The position numbers were made by a program, and so were the translations under genes. The notes under the pieces were generated by a model. The model saw only the letters and a list, made by a program, of their open reading frames with translations, was not told where the DNA came from and made no database searches. A DNA stretch of 64,000 nt from Lasiodiplodia sp. COLG20. Taxonomy: Eukaryota; Ascomycota; Dothideomycetes; Botryosphaeriales; Botryosphaeriaceae. Shown piece by piece: positions 54,230 through 64,000 of the stretch (the stretch's first letter is position 1; each line of letters begins with the position of its first letter). The stretch covers positions 186,001-250,000 of the forward strand of contig VNWV01000019.1 of assembly GCA_009801085.1 (NCBI GenBank). Reading direction: 5' to 3'.

Positions 54230-56056
54230 ATGACATCTCCATCAACACCAGACATGAAGCATCCGAAGGATGACCGGCCGGCCTCGGAGCACGACGTTGG
54301 TGTGGGGGAAGCCGCGATCCACCATGACGCCGATGATCTCCACCGCGCCCTCAAACCCCGTCAAGTCGACATGCTTGCCATTGCTGGCGCAATTGGCACC
54401 GGGCTGATCATCGGTTCCGGCTCCGGACTCGCGCACGGAGGACCCGCCAGTTTGCTCATCGCATACGTGCTAATTGGCGCCGTCGTGTACTTTGTCATGA
54501 CGGCAATGGGAGAAATGGCGACCTGGCTACCGATGAAGAAAGGCTTCGCCGGCTATGCTACGCGCTTCGTCGATCCGGCCTTTGGGTATGTTCCTACCAC
54601 TGTTGAGATCCGCTTCATGCTGACTTCACAGCTTCGCGACTGGATGGAACTACTTCTTCAAGTATGCCATCGTCCTGCCAAACAACCTCACTGCTGCCGG
54701 AATCATCCTCCAATACTGGCGGCCTGACATCAACGTCGCTGTTTGGATCACCGTCTTTGGCGTGGTCATCGTCCTGCTGAATGTATGCCCCCGGCACTTG
54801 GCTGTTTCAAATTCCATTGCTGACGCGGGTCCCAGGTCCTCCACGTGCGCTGGTTCGGCGAAGCCGAGTTCTGGCTCTCAGCAATCAAAGTCGTCGTGCT
54901 GCTAGGCCTCATTCTGGCATGCCTGGTCATCTCTCTCGGCGGCTCGCCCTCGCACGACCGCATCGGCTTCCGCTACTGGCGCGACCCAGGCGCCTTCGCG
55001 CCGTATCTCACTGAAGGCTCCACTGGGAAGTTTCTGGGGTTCTGGGCGTGCGTTGTGCAGGCTTGCTTCGCGTACACCGGGACCGAGATCATCGGCGCTG
55101 CGTTCGGCGAGGTGCCGAATCCGAGGAAGAACGTGCCGAAGACGGTCAGGCAGACGTTGCTGCGCATCTGCTGCTTTTACGTCTTGGGCGTGTTCGTGCT
55201 GGGCATGGCGGTGCCGTATGACAACGAGCGGCTCATCGGAGCAACGAAGGAGAAGACCAGCGCTGGTGAGCATCACTATTAGCACCCGATAATGGGAAGA
55301 CTCACAAAGTGCACACAGCCGCATCCCCCTTCGTCGTCGCCATCACCCTCGCCCGTATCAAGGTCCTGCCCGACATTGTCAACGGCGCGCTATTGGTATT
55401 TGTCATTAGCGCCGCGAATTCCGGTACCACACACCCTCCCATCATCAGCTCACCTTTATCTTCTATCACAGCGCCACTAATTTCCACAGACATCTACGTC
55501 GCCTCGCGCGCCCTCTTCGGCATGGCCAAAGACGGCCAGGCACCCGCGCTCTTCAAGCGCACCACTGCCGCCGGCGTGCCGCTCGCCGGCGTCGCCGCAG
55601 CCGCCCTGTTCATCCTGCTCGGCTACATGAACATCAGCAAGTCCGCATCCACCGTCTTCGGCTACTTCGTCAGCCTGGTCACCGTGTTCGGCACGCTGAA
55701 CTGGGTCAGCATTCTGGTGTCGTATCTGTGCATGCGCCGCGGGATGTTGGCTCAGGGTGTGGATGTGCGGGAGCTGCCGTATAGAGATCCGTTGCAGCCG
55801 TATGGAGCGTGGTTCGCCCTGGCGGTGACGGTGTTGGTGATTATTTTCAATGGTAGGTGCGCGGTGTGTGTACGTGGGGTGGATAGTTGCTGACGTGCGT
55901 GTAGGGTTTACTGCGTTTGTTCCGCGGTTTAAGGCGGATGTATTTGTCACGAGTTATATTGGTGTTGTCGTGTACTTGGCGAACATTGTGTGGTGGAAAT
56001 GCTTTAAAGGGACAAAGCGAGTGCAGCCCAATGCTATGGATTTGGGTAAGGAGTAA
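54230..56056 (+). CDS. Amino acid permease (AAT/YAT family)
   Basis: Start at 54230 (MTSPSTPDMKHPKDDRPA), a hydrophilic N-terminus, then LKPRQVDMLAIAGAIGTGLI and GSGSGLAHGGPASLLIAY, the hallmark of fungal amino acid/polyamine permeases. Further helices: VYFVMTAMGEMATWLP, WNYFFKYAIVLPNNLTAAG, FWLSAIKVVVLLGLILA, FACVVQACFAYTGTEIIG-like region with AAFGEVPNPRKNVPKTVRQ, AASPFVVAI, VNGALLVFVISAANS, YVASRALFGMAKDGQAP, and NWVSILVSYL. Five GT-AG introns. Twelve transmembrane helices are expected, at the plasma membrane, importing amino acids by proton symport. One intron acceptor near 55495 must be chosen carefully to keep ANSDIYVASR. With the PLP enzyme and the regulator it suggests an amino-acid uptake and conversion unit. 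Confidence 0.9.
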
Positions 56057-57949
56057 GTAAATTTTATGTTTCCGAAGAATTTAGAAATCAACAAATTTGC
56101 ACATCTATTTATCTTTAAAAATGATTTCAGCTGCAATCACATTCCTATTTAATTCTACTCTGTAGATTAATATAGTATCAGAAATGCCGCAAAAGTCCCG
56201 TATCTTCTCGAGTTCTAGCGCCGTGCACGATGCAGGAAGTCTTCCCAGGATGCGGCGAATCAGAGTTAAGGCTTAGCATGCTGGAATTCACCGCTACGAA
56301 GTGTGGCTTTTGTGCACGATGGAGAAAGCTTGCGGCGTTCCTATAGTCAACAGAAGGCTGAATAGCCTCTTATTGATGCAAGAAACCTCACCGGCACCGG
56401 GTCCGCATTCCAGAGAACGCTGAAGTCCAGAAGCGCTGCGGCTGGAAGGATCACGCTCGTGCACCGACCAGACGCTGGACTTGTAGGGCCTCGCCCACCA
56501 AAAGCTCGGCGCCGTGACGTGGTCGACTTGGCAGAGGCAAAACTCCTACAACTACTACAGACCGGTCGCAGAGCTGTGACTGTTAGTTCGGTGGTCGAGG
56601 AGTCGAACGTGCCCGCGCTGTTAGCGGGAAAGAGTGGCGGGCGTCGTTGGCGGGCCGCGGCCGTACGAAGGATCCGTATCGTTGGGGAGCGTGCGGTGTG
56701 GACTGGATTTGTAGCCCTACTGCGAAGTGCCGGAGGGACGTCTGGTTAAACGCGAAATGATCAGTGTATGGCTCGGAAGGCTCGAGGACGGGACGCGCCG
56801 AGAGGAGGGCCCAGGCAACGTGTGCTGGTCAGGGTTCTCCAGCCGCCAATCATTTTTTCGGCCGCTTCGGTGCACGGGAGGCCCTATTTTTACCCCCGGG
56901 GTCCCCGGGATTTTGCTTTTGGGTAGTCTGGATTAGGGTGGCGAGCCGCGCGCTAGAGGAGCGCCGGATCTACCAAGCTTCCAAGCTAAGACTTCGCTAC
57001 GCCTACATGGTATTGTGGCTTACACGACTTTCTCCTGAGCCATGTGCCGGTTTGTATTTTCGGCATCTACACATTGCTATTCCTTCCGGCCGTTGGTAGG
57101 ATCTCCGCAGTGCCAGATAACAGATACGTGTTTAAAGTTGATACTACTATTATTGTTAATCTTCGCTTCTCTGCGAAAATTCTTCTGTGCTGCTACTCGA
57201 CACTTTCCTGATTCCAAAAACGCTCCATAGGTGCCCAGAATGGACAGCGACAAGGCAAAAGGCGTTAGTGCATAGAAAAAAGTTGGGTTGGCGGCTGAAC
57301 ATGGAGTCCCTATCGGACGATTTCTCCGGCATCACCCATTCGGCCCGCGCCTATAACACCCGCATGACAGCCCCCGCCAAGACGCTTACTCCCTATGAGA
57401 CGTCCGCTCAGCCTCACCTGGCGCCGTTTTCCTCTTTCTGCACTGGCCTTCTGCTTCGAGACGATCCTTCCTGATCTGGCCCCTGACAGCTCAGCTCTCC
57501 CGCATCTAAGCCACGACAGCCACTCCGCCAAGCCAAGATTCGAGGCTTGACATGGCCATGCCAAGCTGATCTGGATGCCCCGGAGTACCCTTGTGCCAAG
57601 CCGGTCCCGCCGCTCCCGAGCGATGGGAAACACCGAGTCGAGCTATAGCAATTTCCACCCCAGTGCTGCCCGGCAACTCCCACGTTTAGCGCCCTCGCCA
57701 ACACTCGGGAACTCTCCGTGACTATCGGAAAGCGTCGAGAACAACGGGAAGCCATCGTGGTAGACACGTTCAGCTGTGGCTTTCGGCGGTCAATTTTGCG
57801 GAAACTGCCATGGTGTGGTGTATCTTTCAGCCGGCCTGGAGCGTCTATTGCTTCACGCTGAGTTTGCTATAAGAACCAGTGTGGCCTTTGTTGATTATTC
57901 TTCACCATCGCCTTCTTCAGTCGTCTTCGGTCTCATCTCCTGGTTCACA
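56057..57949. other. Intergenic stretch, no supported gene
   Basis: About 1.9 kb. Several open frames of 60-117 codons exist on both strands (for example near 56459-57099) but none shows a domain, signal peptide or splice logic. The last 150 bp hold the promoter of the next gene. Confidence 0.45.
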
Positions 57950-60390
57950 ATGCATTCCGCCTATCTCCTGCCTCTTCTGGCTGGACTCGCTGCTTCGCAG
58001 TCGACCAGCACCGACATCCCGGCTGACGCAGTCCCAACTCCGGACGCCTTGGATTTGGATTTCCTTCGCGAAATTCCTGCCCCGACGTACACTACTATCG
58101 AGGGTGTTCTGTCGCAGGATGTCCCTTACGCAACTGCTACGGCTATCGAGTCCGCTGCTGCTGACGTCTCTGAGACTCCTCTGAGCGTCTTTCCGGCTGT
58201 CACCACCGTCCCCATCAACGCCGCTGGTGAATCCGACGCAGCCGCAACTGGCACCCCGTCCAAGCGCGGTGCTGCTGTGGATGCTGCGGCCGCTCTCGAA
58301 AGGCGTGCGGCTTGCGATTCGCAGGCCACCATTGCGAACTACTACGATGTCGACGTCTCGAGCTATGCTGCCTTCAAGGCTGACACCAAGATCTCTGAAG
58401 TGGCCAACGGCGCCGCGACTCCCTCGGGCTACTTCAACAACTTCAAGAACAAGGATGCTGCCAACAGCGCATGTACGTTTTCCTTTTTCCGCTTTTCTTC
58501 GCTGAGCTAGCTGACGAGTTATCAGATGGCTACTTGGGCTACAAGGTCCTGCAGGACGGTTATGATGTCGACAACTGTGCCCAGGAATGTACCGACAAGG
58601 AGGGATGCCTTGGCTTCAACATCTTCTTCGAAAGAGATCCTACCATTGAGCCCGGCGAGGGTTGCACCAACCCGACTGCTTTTGCGAACATCAAATGTTC
58701 CTTCTGGGGAAGCGCCCTCGACGAGACTACTGCTACGAACTCTGGACAGTGGCGCGCTGAGTTTCAGGTCGGTATTGCTGGCTCTAATGCCTATACCTCT
58801 GAGAAGGTTGGCCCTACTCTCGACGGGTGGGATGCTCCCCTAAGGCTCAACAACGCCGCCATGAACGCCCCCCTGCGTGATTGTGCCAACACCTGGACCT
58901 ACATGGGCTACAAGTTCTTCAACGACGGTCCTTTCAGCGTCGAGGCTTGTGCCGCTGCCTGCGATGCTCAGACCGAATACAACATTGCCCATCCCCCGTC
59001 GTCTGGATACGTTCCCCTTTGCGCCGCATTCGGCACGTACCTTCTGACCAAGACGACTTCCTCGGGCTCCGTTATCCAGGGCCAGATCTGTACCATGTAA
59101 GTCTCCTTGATATTTCATCTATAAGAACACTGGCTTACACATCCATCTAGGTACACTTCCGCTTGGGACGCCGAGTATGCTGTCAACACTGCTTCGTACG
59201 ATGACTCCATTGGAGCCAAGTACACCTACAGCTACAGCTTCTTCTACTCAAAGCCTCAAAACCAGCCAGTCTGTGCTGCGGATCTGTCCTACCTTGAGAG
59301 CTCGGGCGCCGAGTTCTGCTCGTCTTACATCAGCTACACTCCCAGCACCTCGACCGCGATCTCCACCACGGTTCCCGGTGTTTCGACCGTTTACCAGACC
59401 AGCCAGACCACGACCACGACCACCGTCTACACCAGCACTGCGACTGTGACCGCAACCGGCGGAAGCTTGAGGAGAAGAGATGACGACGCCGACTTCACCG
59501 GCAGCGAGTACAGCATTGACATCAGCACTTCCACCGTGTCCATCCCCAACAAGTCCGCCATCGGCAACTCGACCGTTGCTGCTACCGACGTCCAGATTGC
59601 CAAGCGTGCTGTTGCCACCCCTGCCTCCATCACGGGCTGGCCCGCCGCCAAGATCTCGGCTGCTTGCTCAAACGTCGCCACCGGTGTTGTCACGACCACC
59701 AGCATCTCCACTGCCCCGGTTCCTCTGACTACTGCCGTCGTCACCCGCACTGCTACCCAGACCGTGCAGACCGTGTCTACCTTGACCGTCCCCGCCGTCC
59801 TGCTCTCTTCGCCGACTACCATCGTTTCCGGCCGCACCACGAGCTCCGACGACAACTACTACAGACTGGAGCTTCCCTTCGCCATCAGCGCCTATGGCGT
59901 CTCTAGCAGCGTTGTCTACCTGACCGATAATAGCGTTCTATTTTGGCCCAGCTCTGACAACAGCCAGAACATCGGCTGGGAGTACACCAACTACGCTCTG
60001 CCCTACAGCACCACGTCCTTCGGTAGCGCCGCGCTCTTCGGCCTCTGGGACGATCTGTACGTCTACTACGGCACCAACCAGGGTATCTACTACGACGTGA
60101 CCGGCGCTGTCGGCAGCCGCACCGTCCTCTTCGAGTTCTACACCTCCGCCTTCAGCCGTTCCAACGAGTTCTACCACTTCACCATCACCATGTCCGAGAA
60201 CAACCCGGGCGTCGCCGTCTACAAGTACTACGACGTCTACAGCTCGGGCTACTCGGCCACCGTCGGCGCCCAGAAGCGGGGCGGCCAGTCCGTCCAGTAC
60301 TCCTTCAACCAGGCCATCATCACCCCTGGCCTTATGCTTACGGTTGATACCAACACCAACACCATCACCCGTGGCTCTTTCACCCCGTAA
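57950..60390 (+). CDS. Secreted Ser/Thr-rich protein with PAN/Apple-like region
   Basis: Start at 57950: signal peptide MHSAYLLPLLAGLAASQS. The protein of about 775 residues (two introns, near 58472-58525 and 59099-59150) is rich in Ser/Thr/Ala and has five dibasic sites suited to Kex2 (SKRGAA, ERRAAC, RRRDDD, AKRAVA, QKRGGQ). Two Cys-rich segments resemble PAN/Apple modules: YKVLQDGYDVDNCAQECTD followed by GCLGFNIFF, and YKFFNDGPFSVEACAAACD. A Thr-rich stretch (TTTTTTVYTSTATVTATGG) is probably O-glycosylated. The C-terminal 170 residues (FGSAALFGLWDDLYVYY, VLFEFYTSAF) look like a nidogen-type beta domain. Such proteins are known as extracellular serine/threonine-rich proteins in plant-associated and saprobic ascomycetes; their function is unknown, probably at the wall or surface. 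Confidence 0.85.
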
Positions 60391-61430
60391 ACTGTTTCGT
60401 TTATGACTTGAAGGACTTTTTTCACGACTTGAACTCGATAACGGCTTGGAGAACAGAAAAGACTAGAAATAATTTTGCTTCGTTTTAGTTGGGTAGTTTA
60501 TAATTTAATCAATTGGAGATTTCGACCAAATTTGTACTAGATCCTGTGTGAAGAGCCCAGATGAGACTGAAGACTGCATCGATTGAGTCCGATGTTCAAT
60601 CAAGCAGAACCGAGAAGAAACAATGAGCACATGCAACACACTCCAGGTATGAAGAACAAAACTCCCTAAATATTATTACAAGGGTTCCCATTGCATCGAA
60701 GTCGGAACCTATGAACATTAGAGGCTCGAAGGGAAGGCCACTACGCTATCATATGGTTGATGCTCTGTCTTTATTGAAGGATGGGCGGCAGGCTTTACTG
60801 GCGTTGAGCTGGGAGACACTGATGATCAAACTCCAGTTGGGAGGTTGGCAAAGTCCGTAGGAGATGGTGATACAGCTTTTAGATTGCTAGAGTCGCTGTC
60901 ACAATATTACAGACATGAACACCTGTGTGCTCAAAGAAAGAAACCTTCCATATATCACCTACCTCGATGGCCTTTCTTGGGACAATCAGAACCCTTCGGC
61001 AACATGATCCTGCTCAAGACTGTACGAAGCACGCTTTGTAGACGATCAGACTTTGGTATACCTTGCTGCGAACATGGAAGATCCCAGAGCATGCCATGAT
61101 CTCATGTACATTGCCCACTACTATGCTAAAATCTCACTGACCTTCGAATTCAATCTCCGGACTTGAGTTGTGAATTCGGAAACATGGAAATGGTCAGGGC
61201 ACGCTTCGGCTCTCAAAGCGGCATTGAAATCCTCGGTATTCTGAAAGGAACAACGCAAGCGGAAGCGGCGGAGAAGGCATCAGCGGCGGCGCCAGCGGCG
61301 GCCGTGAAGGAAGACGCCTGAATGCTAGCAGGCGGGTAGGTATCTGAGGGTACGCTTGAGGCTCGCTTGGGCGTAGGTAAACAGCATGGTGGCTTATTGC
61401 AGCCAACGGCTAGCGTGAATTTATTTCGCT
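60391..61430. other. Intergenic stretch, no gene seen
   Basis: About 1 kb after the Ser/Thr-rich gene. The frame at 60845-61099 has no recognisable features. Confidence 0.45.
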
Positions 61431-61584
61431 CATACCATGGGTAGTTGAAGCTATCGTCCGGATGTAAATGTTGAATTAATAATTCGACATACCATGGGTA
61501 GATGAAGCTATCGTCCGGACGTGAATGAATAATTATTAATTCGACGTTTACATCCGGACGATAGCTTCAACTACCCATGGTATG
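61431..61584. repeat. Palindromic repeat with three copies of a 38-40 bp unit
   Basis: A unit beginning CATACCATGGGTAGTTGAAG and ending GTCCGGATGTAAA (61431-61468) is exactly reverse-complemented at 61547-61584 (38 bp perfect). A third, direct copy with a few changes lies between them at 61488-61527, followed like the first by an AATTAATAATTCGAC-type spacer. The DNA or its transcript can fold into a long stem-loop. No terminal target duplication is certain, so it may be a small foldback element or a nested MITE remnant. Confidence 0.85.
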
Positions 61585-62380
61585 TTTATTTTTTCCCCCC
61601 GCAAAAAAATGTGAGGCATACCTACGCTATGTTCCGCGGCCCTGCTATTCTTCGCGCTAGCCATCGGCTGCAGCGCTGTATACACACTAGTAGTAACAGT
61701 CAGCCCTAGCGCAGTGCCGTCCAGGCACGCACCATGGCTTTTGCAATTTCCGCAGCAACTCCGGCGCTACGAAGCCACACCTTGTAGCGCAGAGCCTGAA
61801 CTCGTGCATTCTCATCAACAACGATAGAAAGAATAGACTGCGCAGTCATTAAGGACATCATCGGACTCTACTGTGACTGCGCAAGATGCAGCGGATGGCT
61901 GCATTGGCGTGATGCGAATGTGGTTGCGGATGGCTACCGGGAGGCTGTTCAGCCGCCGCCTTGTGGCGCCGACTCACACAACTTTAAGCCCGCCACAACA
62001 CCGCCACTCAGCCACAATCCAGCCCAGAACCGCCTGAAAGAGTTGCCGAGACTGCCCCTGGGGGAAGTGCCGATATTCTGTCCGCTCGTGATGCTCTACA
62101 ACACCCGCTACGTCGGCTCTGGATCCACGCCCACATGGCCTTTTTTACTTGGCATCAGACGAGGCTGAAAGCCCAGAGCACCTTTCCAGCCGGCACTGGA
62201 GAGTAGCTTCGGCGTCGCCGCCAACGATGCTAGTCAGGCTGCGGATGGTGTTTTTGTCGTCTGTATAAGTGTGGTCGCGCAGCCTCAGTTTGACAGATCC
62301 CCAGGTTACTTCACGGGTAGTCCTCTGCAGTCATTCACTTTGGTTGTGGTGCCTCTCGGCCCGCTCCTCGTTCCCGCACC
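61585..62380. other. Intergenic stretch, promoter of the PAN-repeat gene
   Basis: About 800 bp without a supported frame; the right part is the promoter of the next gene. Confidence 0.45.
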
Positions 62381-64000
62381 ATGCTGTGTTCCAACATGGC
62401 GTCCCTTCTCTCCAACCCCACCCTCATTCTTGGCCTTTTGGCCGCACAATCGCTCGCAATCCCTGCTCCGCTCCCTTCGGCCACCGCGGCCCCCGTCAAG
62501 CGCGATGACTTGTCCTGCTGGGACAAGGTCAGTGACGGCCAGGTTTTCCAGGCTACGAATGCCCAATGGGACATTATTTGCGGCACCGACTACGCGTTAG
62601 TCTATATCCTATCCGCAACGCTAAAACATATGCTGACCAATGTGCAGTGGCGGTGACATGGGCACTTCTTGGGTGGGCTCTTTCGAAGAGTGCATTCAGG
62701 ACTGTGACACTACTAGTGGCTGCGTTGATGTCTCCTTCGTGTGGCCCAACGCCTGTTACAAGAAAAGTGCCCTTGGCTCTCCCTCTTCTGTTGATTCCGT
62801 GTGGACCGCAAAGAAGAAGACGACCAGCAGCGATACTTCCGTCTCTACTCCTCTTTCTTGCGAGAACAGTGCCAGCGATGGCATCACGTACACTTCGTCC
62901 AAGGGCACCTTCCTCATCGAGTGTGGCATAGACTATGCTGGCGGTGACATGGGCTCTTCGAACACTGCTTCGTTCGAGGCCTGTATTGAGGATTGTGCCT
63001 CGACCGACGGCTGTATCGATGTCAGCTACGTGTATGGCTCTTGCTATAAGAAGAACGCTCTCAACGACCCTGTCTCGCTTAGTCACGTCTGGACTGCCAA
63101 GAAGGTTGCATCAGACACGGATTCGTCTTCCACTGCTACTATCACCTCCGCGGCGACCACGACTACGGCCACTGCCACCGCAACTGCCATCACTTGCCCC
63201 TCCAGCAATGGAACCATCACCGGCATGTCAACTGGCGGTACTTACGAGATTTTATGCGCCATCGATTACGCCGGTGGTGACTTCAAGGAGGTTGACACTC
63301 CTACTTTCGAGGAGTGTCTCGAGGCTTGTGACAACAACGAGGGATGTGTTGCTATTTCCTACGTTGCGCCGTCCTGCTACCTGAAGAGCGAGCTCATGAC
63401 ACCGGTCTCCGTATCCTACGTCTGGGGTGCTGTTGTCAAGAAGTCGGCCAAGGACATCTACGCCTTCCCCACCGTCGCTGATCAGACTCTCGAAGCTGGT
63501 GCAACTGAGTCGATGATGGCCGAGCCCATGACGCTTGAGAGCCCGCCGCTCGCCACTCTCGGCCCGGTTGCTCCTCCGGGCATCAACATGGGTGGTCTTA
63601 AAGTCCTTACTCCCAATGTGACCAACGCGCTGTGGTACAACGGCGACGATGCCGCTATGGATGACGACGAGTCCGGTGCCGTCACCGTCCGCCTGACCAT
63701 CGAGTACAAGTACCCTTCCATCGTCCTGGACCACTCCATCTACATCACTGGCGTCTCCTGCGGTGGCGGCGTCCTCACTGGTACCTTCACCGAGCAGACG
63801 CCGTTCCTGCACGCTGCCACCGAGTGGCCCAGCCAGGCTCCGCTCCTGCTCATCAGCGCCGAGTCGAGCTGCGGCAACGGCGACCAGAACGCCTTCTGGC
63901 TCGCCAGCTCCGTCTCCTTCGACACGGGCGCCATGACCTTCAGCGCGCCCGGTGAGTCGGTCGAGCTTGTAGATATCTACGAACAACTGGACGTCGATTT
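62381..64000 (+). CDS. Secreted protein with three PAN/Apple-like repeats (3' end missing)
   Basis: Start at 62381; signal peptide region MASLLSNPTLILGLLAAQSL with a Kex2 site (VKRDD). One intron (62596-62647, 52 bp). Three repeats of the same unit follow: ICGTDYAGGDMGTSWVGSFE with CIQDCDTTSGCVDVSFV and ACYKKS; IECGIDYAGGDMGSSNTASF with CIEDCASTDGCIDVSYV and SCYKKN; ILCAIDYAGGDFKEVDTPTF with CLEACDNNEGCVAISYV and SCYLKS. They are joined by Ser/Thr-rich linkers. This is the fungal PAN/Apple pattern (CxxxC..GCxxxxY/F...C), a carbohydrate- or protein-binding module. After them comes a beta-rich C-terminal domain (VRLTIEYKYPSIVLDHSIYI) still open at the window end. It lies 2 kb from another secreted protein of related design. 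Probably a wall or surface protein; function unknown. Confidence 0.88.

Noticed and set aside
56459..57099. Two overlapping plus frames in the 56-58 kb gap
   Set aside because: Low similarity to any protein style, stop-rich neighbours and no promoter or splice logic.
1..64000. CRISPR arrays, tRNA and rRNA genes, bacterial-type operon signals
   Set aside because: No regularly spaced repeats, no cloverleaf-compatible A and B boxes noticed and the genome is clearly fungal; a covariance-model search would be needed to exclude a tRNA fully.

Overview
The window is nuclear DNA of a filamentous ascomycete (Pezizomycotina). Most genes carry several 45-70 bp introns with GTAAGT-type donors and CTAAC-type branch sites. 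The gene content is typical of that group: a PKS-NRPS, Zn2Cys6 regulator, WSC and PAN/Apple secreted proteins, Kex2 sites and heavily intergenic layout. Several nonsense codons sit where a CAA/CAG codon is expected, the pattern left by RIP (CpA to TpA). The genus cannot be named from what I can see. Splice sites were placed by eye from frame continuity and motif continuity, not from transcripts.

Region 1 (1-22.5 kb) is a secondary-metabolite cluster. A highly reducing PKS-NRPS (minus strand, single exon, running off the left edge inside its adenylation domain) has no enoylreductase of its own. Divergent from it is a LovC-type trans-enoylreductase. Then come a MAPEG-like membrane protein, a class A flavin monooxygenase, a YheT/EEB1-type alpha/beta hydrolase, a Fad2-like fatty acid desaturase, a P450 and an old-yellow-enzyme reductase. 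The expected product is an amino-acid-linked reduced, methylated polyketide (tetramate/pyrrolinone type) that is oxidatively tailored. I see no Diels-Alderase, transporter or cluster regulator inside the window; they may lie to the left.

Region 2 (22.9-36.3 kb) is a locus of caspase/separase-fold proteases: a caspase-domain (C14) protein and a divergent 1241-residue TPR-CHAT protein with both catalytic dyads intact, a four-helix membrane protein of a common uncharacterised fungal family, a decayed second CHAT copy with two in-frame stops, and a small gene with a tandemly duplicated CxxC motif and an in-frame TGA. The protease pair is my best candidate for an undescribed system, probably regulated proteolysis or cell death; that role is inference.

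Region 3 (36.7-49.5 kb) holds a Gfo/Idh/MocA oxidoreductase, a secreted WSC-GH3 glycosidase, a secreted Cys-rich EF-hand protein, an F-box-like pseudogene with three in-frame stops, an AT-rich decayed stretch, a 177-bp mariner-type MITE, an SDR and a small secreted six-cysteine protein.

Region 4 (50.5-56.1 kb) looks like a small functional group: a Zn2Cys6 regulator, a class V aminotransferase-like PLP enzyme (tail to tail, 4 bp apart) and an amino acid permease. Region 5 (56.1-64 kb) holds two large secreted Ser/Thr-rich PAN/Apple-domain proteins, the second cut by the right edge, and between them a palindromic repeat.

No tRNA, rRNA or CRISPR array was seen.
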